Counted from the first letter of the stretch, positions 44,049-52,491 are shown. The stretch is DNA of 64,000 bases from CAVPHV01 sp963821095 (GCA_963821095.1 CAWGCJ010000007.1:248001-312000); one strand, 5' to 3'. The notes: generated from the letters alone by a model not told the origin. Numbers and translations are program-made.

Positions 44049-44891
44049 TCAGGGGATCACGGTGATCGGGAGCGATGAGTGGCGAACGAGGTACGATGCA
44101 GTGCCGCCGAGGCCGCTGAAGTGACCCGCACCCCGGGTACCGATGACGATCAGGCCGGCTCCGTCTCGTGCGGCGGTCTCGGGAAGTGCGACGCGAGGGT
44201 CGCTATTGCAGACCTCCAACGTGTAGTCGACACCGTGATTGCGAAATTCCACGAGTGCCTCCTCGGTTTCGGCTTTGATCTCTTCGTCGTAGCGTTCGAC
44301 GTATCCTGGCGGCCGCTCGCAGCCCGGGTCGGCGCATCGAACAACCGTGGCCGACACATCCAAGTGAGTGCAGAAGCTCGCCGACCATGACAGGACGCGT
44401 CGAGCAACCGGCGAACAGTCCACGCCGACGAGAATCCGGGTCAAGCGCTTCGGGTTCATTGTCGAATCACGGGGAATGAGAGCGAGAGGCCGATCGGTGG
44501 CGAACAGGAGCTGGCGACTGACCGAGCCGAGCAGCAATCCGGCGAGCGGCCCTAGACCCCGGGTTCCCACCACGATAAGCGACGCGTCCAACTCATTGGC
44601 GGTCTTGAGCAGCACCTCAGCGGCCGGTCCCTGAACGGCGGTGACCTCGAGGCCCGCGAGTTGGGCGGCGCGGAAGGGCGCTGCGCCGGTGGATCTCGCG
44701 TCCGCGTTCGCTTCTGCGATATGGTCGTCGACGCCCTCTAAGTCGGACGGAGCTCGTCCCGTCCATGCCGTGACTGCTCTGATCGGTGAGCCCGTGGCGC
44801 GGGCAATCTCGACAGCCCAGGCCGCCGCGATGTTGGAGTTCGGGGAGTTGTCGACGCCGACGAGGACGGCGCCTTGTGCGTGAGTAGTCAT
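44049..44891 (-). CDS. Universal stress protein with two UspA domains
   Basis: A 280-residue protein with tandem UspA domains (residues about 8-145 and 150-280). ATP-binding patterns are IVVGTRGLGPLAGLLLGSVS in the first and VIGTRGAGHFSGLGGTASYLV in the second; VGVDNSP and VGVDCSP are the strand-1 Asp motifs. Such proteins bind ATP and respond to energy or redox stress. ATG 44891 overlaps the stop of a small upstream frame (44888-45151). A conserved leader that resembles a manganese riboswitch lies about 300 bases upstream. Confidence 0.92.
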   Translation of the reverse strand: MTTHAQGAVLVGVDNSPNSNIAAAWAVEIARATGSPIRAVTAWTGRAPSDLEGVDDHIAEANADARSTGAAPFRAAQLAGLEVTAVQGPAAEVLLKTANELDASLIVVGTRGLGPLAGLLLGSVSRQLLFATDRPLALIPRDSTMNPKRLTRILVGVDCSPVARRVLSWSASFCTHLDVSATVVRCADPGCERPPGYVERYDEEIKAETEEALVEFRNHGVDYTLEVCNSDPRVALPETAARDGAGLIVIGTRGAGHFSGLGGTASYLVRHSSLPITVIP

Positions 44892-45151
44892 GTGGGCCTC
44901 CAGGCTTCTCGATGCGAGGAAGTGTGTTGGGCACGCAACGCGCCCGATGACGAACAACTGTTTCGCCACTGAGGTGGTTCGCGGTGTGTTGTGTCGAAAT
45001 CGTCGGGCTTGCGACGATTCGATCTGACGTGATGGGCTGCCTCGTCGTGGAGCGCTTCCGAGGAACGAGTCAGCGACGTTCGGGGAATCAACCAGGGGTA
45101 GACGCCGGAGCCAGGGGTCTTGCGTGCATGCCGGGCCGTTGTGGTAGCCAT
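44888..45151 (-). CDS. Small open frame coupled to the universal stress gene
   Basis: An 87-residue frame from ATG 45151 with GGGAGA six bases upstream, ending in a TGA that overlaps the usp ATG (44888-44891). Its start MATTTARHAR resembles the start of the short frame downstream of the second leader (MATAMPQ). The sequence is basic and low in hydrophobic residues, with no known domain, so it may be a translated leader rather than a functional protein. It fills much of the 558-base interval 44892-45449, together with the leader. Confidence 0.4.
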   Translation of the reverse strand: MATTTARHARKTPGSGVYPWLIPRTSLTRSSEALHDEAAHHVRSNRRKPDDFDTTHREPPQWRNSCSSSGALRAQHTSSHREAWRPT

Positions 45152-45189
45152 GGCGTCTCCCAGAAACCTCGTAGAGGCCGATTCACTTC

Positions 45190-45283
45190 GTGAAGGTCTC
45201 TCCCGCCCCGGAGGGGGCCGACGCACCGAGCCCGAAGGCCGTGTTGACGGCAACGCTTGTTTGGGGATACTCCCCTTTCACTG
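45190..45283 (-). promoter_or_regulatory. Conserved leader, yybP-ykoY (Mn2+) riboswitch-like, copy 1
   Basis: On the minus strand this 94-base element reads GTGAAAGGGGAGTATCCCC at its 5' end, TGCCGTCAACACGG in the middle and GGGAGAGACCTTCAC at its 3' end. The 5' GTGAA(A)GG can pair with the 3' CCTTCAC to close a P1 stem. AAAGGGGAGTA, CGTCAACA and GAGACCTT are the invariant blocks I know from yybP-ykoY manganese riboswitches. A homologous copy lies upstream of the next usp gene. The identification is by eye; a covariance search has not been run. Confidence 0.55.
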
Positions 45284-45449
45284 TCGAATATATCACGAGA
45301 AAATTGGCCTGAATAGGGCGACGGGACCCCGTGTGTGGGTCCATTCGTTGCGGGTGGGTCCGGGGGGTTTCGGAGGGTCCATTGGGCGGCGTACTCGGCG
45401 GTGGTGAGTCCGCCGGGTACGTGGCCATCAGTGCGCCGCCTACTTGGCT

Positions 45450-46400
45450 TCAGCGCCGTGCCGGTTTGATCGGTGTTGTGAACCCTGTGGGTTTGGCCGC
45501 CAGCACCGAACAGCGCACCGAACGCAGGATGGTTTCGGCCGTGTTGCCCATGATCAAGCCGCTCAACCCGGTGCGGGCCACGGTGCCCATCACGATCAGC
45601 CCGATGTCGAGGCTCTCTGCCAGGCGAGGCAGTACTCTGCCGGCGTCGCCTTCCACCAGGTGCACCGACCCGCCCAACTCAGCAACTTGGTATTGGTCCA
45701 GCAGGGCGTCGATGTGCTCGCGATGGGTGGCCTCCGCCGATCCGACCATGACATCGACTATCTCACCGGGGAGCCCCACATACGGGGAGGCGCGCAGCGC
45801 TGACTCGCCCATGAGGCTCCAGGCGTGACCGATGTGCAGTATGGCGTTCTCGCGGGCTGTGAGCGATGTCGCCAACTCCATCACGAGGTCGTTCAGCCCA
45901 TCACGTACCGGATCGCCGGGGTCGGGGTCGACCAGTGCCAAGATGCGTAGCTTGTGGGCCCGGGTTGGGCGCATCACCCACACCGGCACCGGGCATTTCC
46001 GCAGTAGGTGCATCACGCCGCTGCCGAATTCGGGTGCCTCGCCGTTCACCATCTCGCAGCAACCCACCATCACGAGATCGTTGCCATGTGCCAACACGTG
46101 GCGAATGACCTCCACGAATGGCTCACCAGTCTTCACCAGCACTTTCGCGTTCTCGCTGGCTGGGACTTCTGCTGCCATCTGCCGCAGCCGTTCTGTCCGG
46201 TCTTGTAGCAGCGCCGCCTCCACATCGATCACCCTGCCCTCCACCTCGACGGTCTTTCGAAACCGGGGGAGTGACGGGACTACATCGAGGATGGTGAGAT
46301 GGGAGTTGTTGGTGATAGCCAGTTCCGCCGCGGCTCGAAGTGTCATCGATTCGAGGTGCCCTGGAGATGCCGTCACGAGTATGTTCTTGAACCGTTCCAC
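45450..46400 (-). CDS. Universal stress protein with two Usp domains (UspE-like)
   Basis: A 316-residue tandem Usp protein from GTG 46400 (GGAGG nine bases upstream). The first domain (about 1-150) has ILVTASPGHLESMTLRAAAELA and a degenerate loop (VMVGCCEMVNGEAPEFGSGVMHLL). The second (about 155-305) has VMGTVARTGLSGLIMGNTAETILRSVRCSVLAAKP, here the GxxG-(S/T) nucleotide-binding loop. A second copy of the leader and a short frame lie upstream, and a divergent winged-helix regulator gene lies beyond. Confidence 0.9.
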   Translation of the reverse strand: MERFKNILVTASPGHLESMTLRAAAELAITNNSHLTILDVVPSLPRFRKTVEVEGRVIDVEAALLQDRTERLRQMAAEVPASENAKVLVKTGEPFVEVIRHVLAHGNDLVMVGCCEMVNGEAPEFGSGVMHLLRKCPVPVWVMRPTRAHKLRILALVDPDPGDPVRDGLNDLVMELATSLTARENAILHIGHAWSLMGESALRASPYVGLPGEIVDVMVGSAEATHREHIDALLDQYQVAELGGSVHLVEGDAGRVLPRLAESLDIGLIVMGTVARTGLSGLIMGNTAETILRSVRCSVLAAKPTGFTTPIKPARR

Positions 46401-46440
46401 TACTGCGCTCCTCCCTTTGTCCTTGGTGAAGTCGTGGCTG

Positions 46441-46521
46441 CTACGGGTCACTCATCGGCGCTCGGGGATGCAGCCGGCTCGTGGTGGTCGCCGGTGCACA
46501 TTGGGGCATCGCGGTCGCCAT
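46441..46521 (-). CDS. Short leader frame between leader copy 2 and the usp gene
   Basis: A 26-codon frame from ATG 46521 (MATAMPQ…) to TAG 46441, located 40 bases downstream of leader copy 2 and 40 bases upstream of the GTG of the usp gene. Its first residues resemble those of the 44888-45151 frame. There is no strong ribosome-binding site, so translation is uncertain. Confidence 0.25.
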   Translation of the reverse strand: MATAMPQCAPATTTSRLHPRAPMSDP

Positions 46522-46560
46522 CGGGGCACCTGTGACTTTCGTGAGACGGTGATCGCCTGT

Positions 46561-46656
46561 CGCGAAGGTCTCTCCCACCCCAGGGAGGGGCCGGCATGCC
46601 GGGCAGAATGACCGTGTTGACGGCAGTGCCGTTTCGGGATACTCCCCCATCTACTG
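46561..46656 (-). promoter_or_regulatory. Conserved leader, yybP-ykoY (Mn2+) riboswitch-like, copy 2
   Basis: On the minus strand this 96-base element reads GGGGGAGTATCCC, TGCCGTCAACACGG, CGGCCCC and GGGAGAGACCTTC in the same order as copy 1. A small stem CGGC-ACT-GCCG just before CGTCAACA replaces CAA-GCG-TTG at the same place in copy 1, a possible compensatory change. The spacing between the first two blocks differs by one base, which excludes a conserved peptide as the cause of similarity. The closing stem is weaker than in copy 1. Confidence 0.55.
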
Positions 46657-46674
46657 CCAAGGATGACACGATAT

Positions 46675-46707
46675 TTCTAGCGTATCTAGGGTATATGGTC
46701 ACTAGAA
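46675..46707. promoter_or_regulatory. CTAG-rich symmetrical site between usp and the winged-helix regulator
   Basis: TTCTAG (46675-46680) and CTAGAA (46702-46707) form an inverted pair, with a third CTAG at 46686-46689. CTAG is rare in such GC-rich DNA. The A/T-rich stretch lies between leader copy 2 and the divergent regulator start, so it is a plausible shared promoter or operator. Confidence 0.4.
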
Positions 46708-46740
46708 GGCACGAAACCTGCGACGCACGAGGGGGGAACC

Positions 46741-47079
46741 GTGGCCAACATGGATGACAACGAACACCGGCCTTGGACCTTTCTCACCAGTCATGCGCGC
46801 GTCCTCATCGTGATCGCCAAGAACCCCGACCTCCGTGTCCGCGACATCGCCGAAGTCGCGGACATCACGGAACGCTCCACGCAGCGAATCGTGGCCGATC
46901 TCGAGGCCGCCGGCTATCTGAGCCATGAGAGGATCGGCCGTCGCAACCACTACCGGATCAAGCCGGGCGAAACGTTCCGTCACCCTCATGAGTGGGGCGT
47001 CGAGATCGGCTTGCTCCTGGGTCTGTTTGCCGACTTCAGCGCTGACGGTAAGGCCGACGAGCGTCGCTCGCAGGTCTGA
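46741..47079 (+). CDS. Winged helix-turn-helix transcriptional regulator (ArsR/MarR-like)
   Basis: A 112-residue regulator from GTG 46741, with GAGGGGGG just upstream. The wHTH reads HARVLIVIAKNPDLRVRDIAEVADITERSTQRIVADLEAAGYL then the wing ERIGRRNHYRI in consecutive segments. A short helical C-terminus (GVEIGLLLGLFADF) may dimerise. There are no Cys metal ligands. It is divergent from the second usp gene, which it may control through the CTAG site. Confidence 0.83.
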   Translation: MANMDDNEHRPWTFLTSHARVLIVIAKNPDLRVRDIAEVADITERSTQRIVADLEAAGYLSHERIGRRNHYRIKPGETFRHPHEWGVEIGLLLGLFADFSADGKADERRSQV

Positions 47080-47172
47080 AACCTCGCCACCACCGGTCGC
47101 CTGCGAACCCAAGGATGGAACCCACATGACATCATCACCTGACATGTCCGCCCGAAACCTGGGCCGTAGGGG

Positions 47173-48027
47173 CTAGACCGCTCTTCGGTAGCGATTGATC
47201 GCAAGCGGGATGAAGATGGCCAGCAGACCCAGGCTCCAGGCAATCGACTGGAGCATGTACGTCTGCAGCGAGTGGTCGAAGAGACCGGGGACGTCTTGGC
47301 CGATGACCAGCAACCGCACTGCGTTCACCGTGACCGTGACAGGGTTGATGTTGGCAAAGGTCGCCAGCCAGTCGGGCATGGATGCCGTCGGGACAAACGC
47401 CGAGGAGGCAAACACGAGCGGGAAAAGCCACACGAAGCTGGCCGCCTGCACCGACTCGACGTCCTTGAGCGCCAACCCGATCGTTGCCGAGATCCAGGTG
47501 AAGGCATACCCGAACAGCAGCACCAGGAGGATCGCAGTGACGGTCTTGGCGAAGCCACCCATGAAGCGGAACCCGATCAGGTAGCCAACGCCGATCATCA
47601 GCAAGATGACGAAGAAGTTGCGGATCGAATCCGATCCGGTGCGTCCGGCCAGTACCGCCGAGCGGGACATCGGGAGCGAACGAAAGCGGTCGATCAAGCC
47701 CTTGCCAAGGTCTTCGGCGAGCCCGATCCCCGTGTTGGTTGAGCCGAAGACTGCGGTCTGCACGAAGATGCCGGGCATCAGGAAGGTGATGTATTCGAAG
47801 CCGGGAATCGGAATACCCGAGGTGATGGCCCCGCCGAAGACGAAGTTGAACAGCAGCACGAACATGATGGGCTGAATCGTCGAGAAAATCAGCAGTGTCG
47901 GCACCCGCACGTACTTGAGCAGGTTGCGCTTGGTCAGGACGAGGGCATCGGTGATGGTCCACTTGATGGCGGCAAAGCCGGTGGGTGTTGCTGGTGGCGT
48001 CCGTGCGGTGTCGGTCTGGGTCGCCAT
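47173..48027 (-). CDS. ABC-2 type transporter permease (DrrB-like)
   Basis: A 284-residue protein with six transmembrane helices. It begins with a soluble tail (MATQTDTARTPPATPTG), then TKRNLLKYVRVPTLLIFSTIQPIMFVLLF, as in DrrB permeases. LIDRFRSLPMSRSAVLAGR is the typical cytoplasmic loop and FVPTASMPDWLATFANINPVT a late conserved block. ATG 48027 overlaps the stop of the ATPase gene. The pair likely exports a hydrophobic drug or lipid. Confidence 0.9.
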   Translation of the reverse strand: MATQTDTARTPPATPTGFAAIKWTITDALVLTKRNLLKYVRVPTLLIFSTIQPIMFVLLFNFVFGGAITSGIPIPGFEYITFLMPGIFVQTAVFGSTNTGIGLAEDLGKGLIDRFRSLPMSRSAVLAGRTGSDSIRNFFVILLMIGVGYLIGFRFMGGFAKTVTAILLVLLFGYAFTWISATIGLALKDVESVQAASFVWLFPLVFASSAFVPTASMPDWLATFANINPVTVTVNAVRLLVIGQDVPGLFDHSLQTYMLQSIAWSLGLLAIFIPLAINRYRRAV

Positions 48028-49027
48028 CAGCCTTTCCTCCCGCGCCGCTTGCCGCCCTTGGCTTGGCCGTTGGCGGCAACCTCAGGCTCGACGTGGCGTC
48101 CCGTGATGGTGAGGAACACGTCGTCGAGGGTGGGTCGATGGATGGCGATGTCGGCGAGTGTGATGCCGGCGGCGTCGACCCGCCGCACCGCATCCGTGAT
48201 CGTTCCGACTGCGCTCTCAACGGGCACTCGGACGATTCCTACGTCGAGTTCGAAGGTTGGTTCGCCGCAGCACATCCCGGCCACCGCCTCAGCAGCAAGG
48301 CTCATTTGGGACGGGTCGGCGAGGTGCAGTTCGAGTACATCCCCGCCGATGGTCGCCTTGAGCTCCGTCGAGGTGCCTTCGGCGATGACCTTGCCTTGGT
48401 CGATGACGGCAATTCGATCGGCGAGGCGGTCCGCTTCTTCGAGGTACTGGGTGGTCAGCAGCAGCGTGGTGCCTTCGTCCACGAGATTTTCGATGAACTC
48501 CCACAGCCCGAGCCTGCTGCGAGGGTCGAGGCCGGTGGTCGGCTCGTCGAGGAACAGCACCTGGGGTTCGCCGACCAGGCTGGCGGCGAGGTCGAGTCGC
48601 CGCCGCATCCCGCCCGAGTAGGTCTTGACCTGTCGGTCGGCGGCGTCTGCCAGGTCGAACCGTTCAAGGATCTCGTCCGCCCGGCGATTGGTCTCCGGCT
48701 TGCTCAGCCGGTAGAGCCTGCCGACCATCTGGAGGTTTCGCGACCGGTGAGGATCTCATCGACGGCAGCAGACTGACCGGCGAGGCCGATCACCGACCGC
48801 AACTTGGGGGCCTGGGTCACGACATCAAAGCCGGCAACGGTTGCCTTGCCCGAGTCGGGCTTGAGCAGCGTGGTGAGGATACGGACCATCGTGGTCTTGC
48901 CGGCGCCGTTCGGGCCGAGCAGGCCGAACACGGTGCCCGCCTGGACCTCGAGATCGATGCCGGTGAGCGCGACGACGTCACCAAATGACTTCGTGACGTG
49001 CTCAGCGGTGATGATGGGGTCGGTCAC
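48027..49027 (-). CDS. ABC transporter ATP-binding protein, DrrA-like (one frameshift)
   Basis: About 333 residues from ATG 49027, with one shift near 48735. Walker A GPNGAGKTT, signature YSGGMRRRLDLA, Walker B VLFLDEPTTGLDP and TTQYLEEAD are the DrrA pattern; the C-terminal domain includes RPTLDDVFLTITG. At the shift, GAAACCTCCAG would restore the expected ENLQM if one A were added to the AAA run, the signature of a homopolymer error. It is followed by the permease gene (ATGA overlap). The family exports daunorubicin-like compounds. Confidence 0.88.
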
Positions 49028-49116
49028 CAGGACGGCTCCGTGGTCGTTGGGTCGGCAATGGTACGCACCACACCGCGCCTATCCGACGCCGTGTCGGGAG
49101 AGCGATGGTGGAGCGG

Positions 49117-50460
49117 CTACCCGAGGTCTGCGCCGTTGTCGGCGATGACCTGTCGGTACCAGTGGGCGCTGTCCTTCAAGATACGTTCCTGTGTGTCGTA
49201 GTCAACGCGGACGATGCCAAAACGCTGGGCGTAGCCTCGGGCCCACTCGAAGTTGTCCAGCAGTGACCACACAAAGTAGCCCCGCACGTCGACCCCCGCC
49301 GCAATAGCGGCGGCCAGCGCCTTCAGGTGCCGGTTGAGGTAGTCGACGCGCGCCATGTCGTGGACCTCGCCGTTGATGACCTCGTCCGGGAAGGCGGCGC
49401 CGTTTTCGGTGAGGTAGATCGGGGGCAGGTCGTAGTCGCGGTCCAATCGAACCAGCAGATCGGTCAGGCCTTGCGGGTAGACCTCCCATCCCATCGTGGT
49501 GTGGGGCTGATCCGCCTCCACGATCGGCTGGGGCCGTTCGAGGTCGTCGAGGCTCGGATCGGCATGGACCTTTCGGGTGTAGTAGTTGACGCCGAGCAGG
49601 TCCAACGGCTGGCTGATCGCGGCCATGTCCCCGTCGAAGACGGGTCCCATGTCCCAGTTGAAGCGACGCACCGCGTCCTCCGGGTAGCTGCCGAGGAAAA
49701 TCGGATCGTAGAACCAGCGGTTCATGTTCTCGTGGGCTTGTTCGGCGGCAAGTCGGTCGAGTCGGTGGTCGGAACGCGAGACCATGGTGTCCGAGTTGAT
49801 GACGATGCCGACCTTGGCATCGGAGTTGGCCGCACGCAGCGCCTGGGCGGCGTACCCGTGGGCGAGCATGGCGTGGTGGGCGGCGGCCAGTCCGTCCTCG
49901 AGTGAGGTTCGACCCGGCGCATGCTCACCGTCGACATAACCGCGATGGGCGATAACCCAGGGTTCGTTGATCGTGAGCCAGTTCTTGATCCGATCGCCGA
50001 GATGGTTGGCGACTACTTCGGCGTAGTCGGCGAAGGCGAACGCGGTAGATCGAAACGGCCACCCGCCGTCGGCTTCGAGCGCGACGGGCAGGTCCCAGTG
50101 GTAGAGCGTCGCGAACGGGGTGATGTCGTTGGCAAGCAACTCGTCGACGAGTTGGGAGTAGAAGTCGAGACCGGCCTGGTTCACTCGCCCCCGCCCCATC
50201 GGCATGATCCGGGGCCAGGCGATCGAGAACCGGTAGGCCTGGAGCCCGAGGTCTTTCATGATGGCGATGTCCTGCCGCCAGCGGTGATAGTGGTCGCAGG
50301 CGATGTCGCCGTTGTCACCGTTGAGGGTGCGGCCGGGGGAGTGGGAGAACTGATCCCAGATGCTCGGGCCGCGTCCATCTTCGGCCACGGCGCCTTCGAT
50401 CTGGTAGGACGCGGTGGCTGCGCCCCAGAGAAACCGCGGCGGAAATGGTGATGAATTCAT
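49117..50460 (-). CDS. GH1 beta-glucosidase
   Basis: A 447-residue family 1 glycosidase. FLWGAATASYQIEGA at the N-terminus, acid/base Glu in WLTINEPWV, nucleophile Glu in IYLTENGAAF and WSLLDNFEWARGY at the C-terminus are complete. It hydrolyses beta-glucosides (or galactosides/fucosides) in the cytoplasm; no signal peptide. No sugar transporter or regulator gene is adjacent. ATG 50460 starts the protein-like sequence. Confidence 0.95.
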   Translation of the reverse strand: MNSSPFPPRFLWGAATASYQIEGAVAEDGRGPSIWDQFSHSPGRTLNGDNGDIACDHYHRWRQDIAIMKDLGLQAYRFSIAWPRIMPMGRGRVNQAGLDFYSQLVDELLANDITPFATLYHWDLPVALEADGGWPFRSTAFAFADYAEVVANHLGDRIKNWLTINEPWVIAHRGYVDGEHAPGRTSLEDGLAAAHHAMLAHGYAAQALRAANSDAKVGIVINSDTMVSRSDHRLDRLAAEQAHENMNRWFYDPIFLGSYPEDAVRRFNWDMGPVFDGDMAAISQPLDLLGVNYYTRKVHADPSLDDLERPQPIVEADQPHTTMGWEVYPQGLTDLLVRLDRDYDLPPIYLTENGAAFPDEVINGEVHDMARVDYLNRHLKALAAAIAAGVDVRGYFVWSLLDNFEWARGYAQRFGIVRVDYDTQERILKDSAHWYRQVIADNGADLG

Positions 50461-50591
50461 AGCGCCACAGTAGACAAGATGATCGGGTGTACCGCGTCTC
50501 GCCGGAGTCCCCCCTCGAGGGGTAGCCTGGGGCTGGGGTCGTCTCCCCGCTTCGCGGGAGAGGGCACAAAGCGGACTGTGCTGCCTTCATA

Positions 50592-50624
50592 GTGCCCTCC
50601 ATCGCCCGAAGGGTGGGGGGAGGT
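50592..50624 (+). repeat. REP-like palindrome, copy A
   Basis: GTGCCCTCCATCG followed by a short turn and GGGGGGAGGTAGG. Same element as copies B, C and D. It is preceded by GCCTTCATA, a flank shared with copy C. It lies in the 1.2-kb stretch 50461-51690, which holds no intact gene. Confidence 0.7.
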
Positions 50625-50649
50625 AGGCGCTCGCCGGTAGGAGACGGAT

Positions 50650-51020
50650 AGGCGCTTCTAATGCTCAATGTGGTGTGTTGTTTGAGGGTTTTGTAGATGC
50701 GTAGGGCGAGGTGTCGTTTGCAGGCTAGGATGGCTTCTCTGGTGGTTTTGCCTTCGGTTCGTTTCTTGGCGATGTAGGTGGCGGCGTCACCGCCGTGGTT
50801 GAGTTGGGTTTTGATGGCGGTGTAGAGGACCAGGTGGAGTAGCAGGTTACCGCGCAGGTAGAGGCGGTGTCGCGTGGCGCGTGCTGAGGAAGCTGCGAGG
50901 GGTGAACTCCGCAGTGGGTGGGGAAGTGGCCACAGGATGGGGAACCGGGTGCCAAGACGAACGCAGCGATGATCTTGGCGGCACGGCTCGGGCCGATCGC
51001 GTGCATGGCGGTGAGGGCGG
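50650..51020 (-). mobile_element. IS110-family transposase remnant (C-terminal part, frameshifted)
   Basis: On the minus strand, HAIGPSRAAKIIAAF (helix-hairpin-helix of the IS116/IS110/IS902 domain), then THCGVHP, and in another frame AASSARATRHRLYLRGN, LVLYTAIKTQLNHGGDAATYI and EGKTTREAILACKRHLALRIYKTL follow the order of the IS110 C-terminal domain. At least two frame changes break it, and the N-terminal DEDD domain is not recognisable. It is an inactive relic. REP-like palindromes lie on both sides (50592-50624; 51460-51616). Confidence 0.75.
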
Positions 51021-51459
51021 CAGCAGCCCAACGTGGGCGGAGCTGCGGCTGTGGCAGGCGCTGCGCAGGAAATCGTTGGGGGGTGCGGTTTCGGCGTCAG
51101 GAGCCGATCGGTCCGTATCATTGCGGACTTTGGTCGTGTTGGTCGAAGGTGTGGTGGCGGCGATGGTGCGTGTCGAGATTCACCGAACGGCTGACCGCAG
51201 CAGCGCGGGTCGTTCGCGCAACGAGGGCTACATGCATGCCGGCGAGGACCGGAGTTGCTCCGAGATGTGATGGAGTCACGATCAAAGCGTGCTCGATGCA
51301 AGAGCGCGTAGCGACGAGCACTGGCTTCGCGGGGTCCGATCTCGCACCGATCGATCCGGAGCGAACTACGTGAAAGGGCCGTGCCTGACGCCGATAGAGG
51401 GCGTAGCTGAGCGGCGCGTTCGTGGGGTTCGCGCCCTCGTCCGCGTCTTCCCGCCTGCG

Positions 51460-51492
51460 CCACCTCCCCCGTCCTGCGGCGGGGGGAGGGCA
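51460..51492 (-). repeat. REP-like palindrome, copy B (inverted)
   Basis: CCACCTCCCCCGTCCTGCGG then GGGGGGAGGGCAC is the reverse complement of the family consensus seen best in copy D. It lies beside the IS110 remnant, with no gene in the surrounding 600 bases. Confidence 0.7.
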
Positions 51493-51584
51493 CCAGTACG
51501 AGCCGCACGCCTCCAAGCAGGGCGGCGGTCGACAAGGGCGTGGTTCGTTGGGTGGGTACTGAAGGCGCGGGCTCGCCTTCCATA

Positions 51585-51616
51585 GTGCCCTCCCTCGGCG
51601 TGCCGGGGGAGGTGCC
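51585..51616 (+). repeat. REP-like palindrome, copy C
   Basis: GTGCCCTCCCTCGGCG followed by TGCCGGGGGAGGTGCC. It shares with copy A the flank GCCTTC-CATAGTGCCC. It lies between the IS110 remnant and the lipase gene's 3' end. Confidence 0.7.
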
Positions 51617-51690
51617 GAGGAGTCTTCGACGGGGCGGAGGGGGCAGCGAACCCCGGAGTGCAAGGGTCTTGAACCCTGCGAGGTGGTCCC

Positions 51691-52491
51691 TTATGGCGCG
51701 ACTCTGGCCACCCACTCGGCGATGTCGGCGATCACCTCGTCGCGGTTGAGCTCGTTGACCAGCTCGTGTTTGGCACCGGGGTAGACCTTCAGGGTCTTGT
51801 CGTCTGATGGCATGCGCTCGGCGGCGTCTTGACTGGCAGCGACGGGGACAAACGGGTCGCCGGCGCCGTGGAGGAAGAGAACCGGCATGGTGATGCGATC
51901 GATCTCGGCGTTGAAGCGGTCGAGGGCGACCACCTCGGCCTCGAGCAGGGGACGCTTATAGCCGCCGTGGTACACCAGCGGATCGTTGGCATACGAGGCG
52001 ACGGTTTGCGGGTCGCGTGACATGCCCTCCGGATCGCTCGACTCTTGGGGAATCTCCGGCAGGGCCAGGACCTCGCGGGCCCAGACCCAATCGCCGAGCA
52101 CGGCACCCATGAATCCGACCCCGGCGAGCGATTCGGGACGCCGTTCGGCGTAGCGGGCGGTGAGCAGGCCGCCCATGGAGTGGCCCAGCATCACGATGAG
52201 CGCCCCGGGGTGGTCGTGGCGGGCGATGTCGACCAGCGTCGAGAGGTCGTCAACGACATGCTCGAAATCGGCGATGAGGGCCCGTTCGCCCTCGGTGCGG
52301 CCGTGACCGATGTGGTCGGGGGCGTAGACGGAGGCGCCTTGTGCGGAGAGCGCTTCGGCGACGTGGCGGTAGCGGCCGCCGTACTCGGCATAGCCGTGGA
52401 CCAGGACAACGATGCGTTGGACCGGACCCTGGGGGTCCCAGCGCCGGTAGAACACCCGGCCTTCGCTTCCGTCAAACGTTGCCTCGAGCAT
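51691..52491 (-). CDS. Alpha/beta hydrolase, monoacylglycerol lipase-like
   Basis: A 266-residue lipase from ATG 52491. HGYAEYGGRYRHVAEAL, DHIGHGRTEGERA, nucleophile elbow GHSMGG, acid region HGAGDPFVPVAAS and catalytic His in PGAKHELVNELNRDEV are the monoglyceride lipase pattern, including the family's HGxxEHxxRY-like block. It is cytoplasmic and probably frees fatty acids from mono- or diacylglycerols. It is divergent from the aldehyde dehydrogenase gene. Confidence 0.88.
   Translation of the reverse strand: MLEATFDGSEGRVFYRRWDPQGPVQRIVVLVHGYAEYGGRYRHVAEALSAQGASVYAPDHIGHGRTEGERALIADFEHVVDDLSTLVDIARHDHPGALIVMLGHSMGGLLTARYAERRPESLAGVGFMGAVLGDWVWAREVLALPEIPQESSDPEGMSRDPQTVASYANDPLVYHGGYKRPLLEAEVVALDRFNAEIDRITMPVLFLHGAGDPFVPVAASQDAAERMPSDDKTLKVYPGAKHELVNELNRDEVIADIAEWVARVAP

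Noticed and set aside
45190..45283. A conserved leader peptide (GEYP…VNT) as the cause of similarity between the two usp leaders
   Set aside because: The spacing between conserved blocks differs by one base between copies, so the peptide frame is not kept; nucleotide conservation points to RNA structure.
50315..51715. A 466-codon minus-strand frame across the gene-poor island
   Set aside because: Only a short part (about 50650-50885) is protein-like, and that is the IS110 C-terminus. The rest is Pro/Arg/Ser-rich read-through of repeats.
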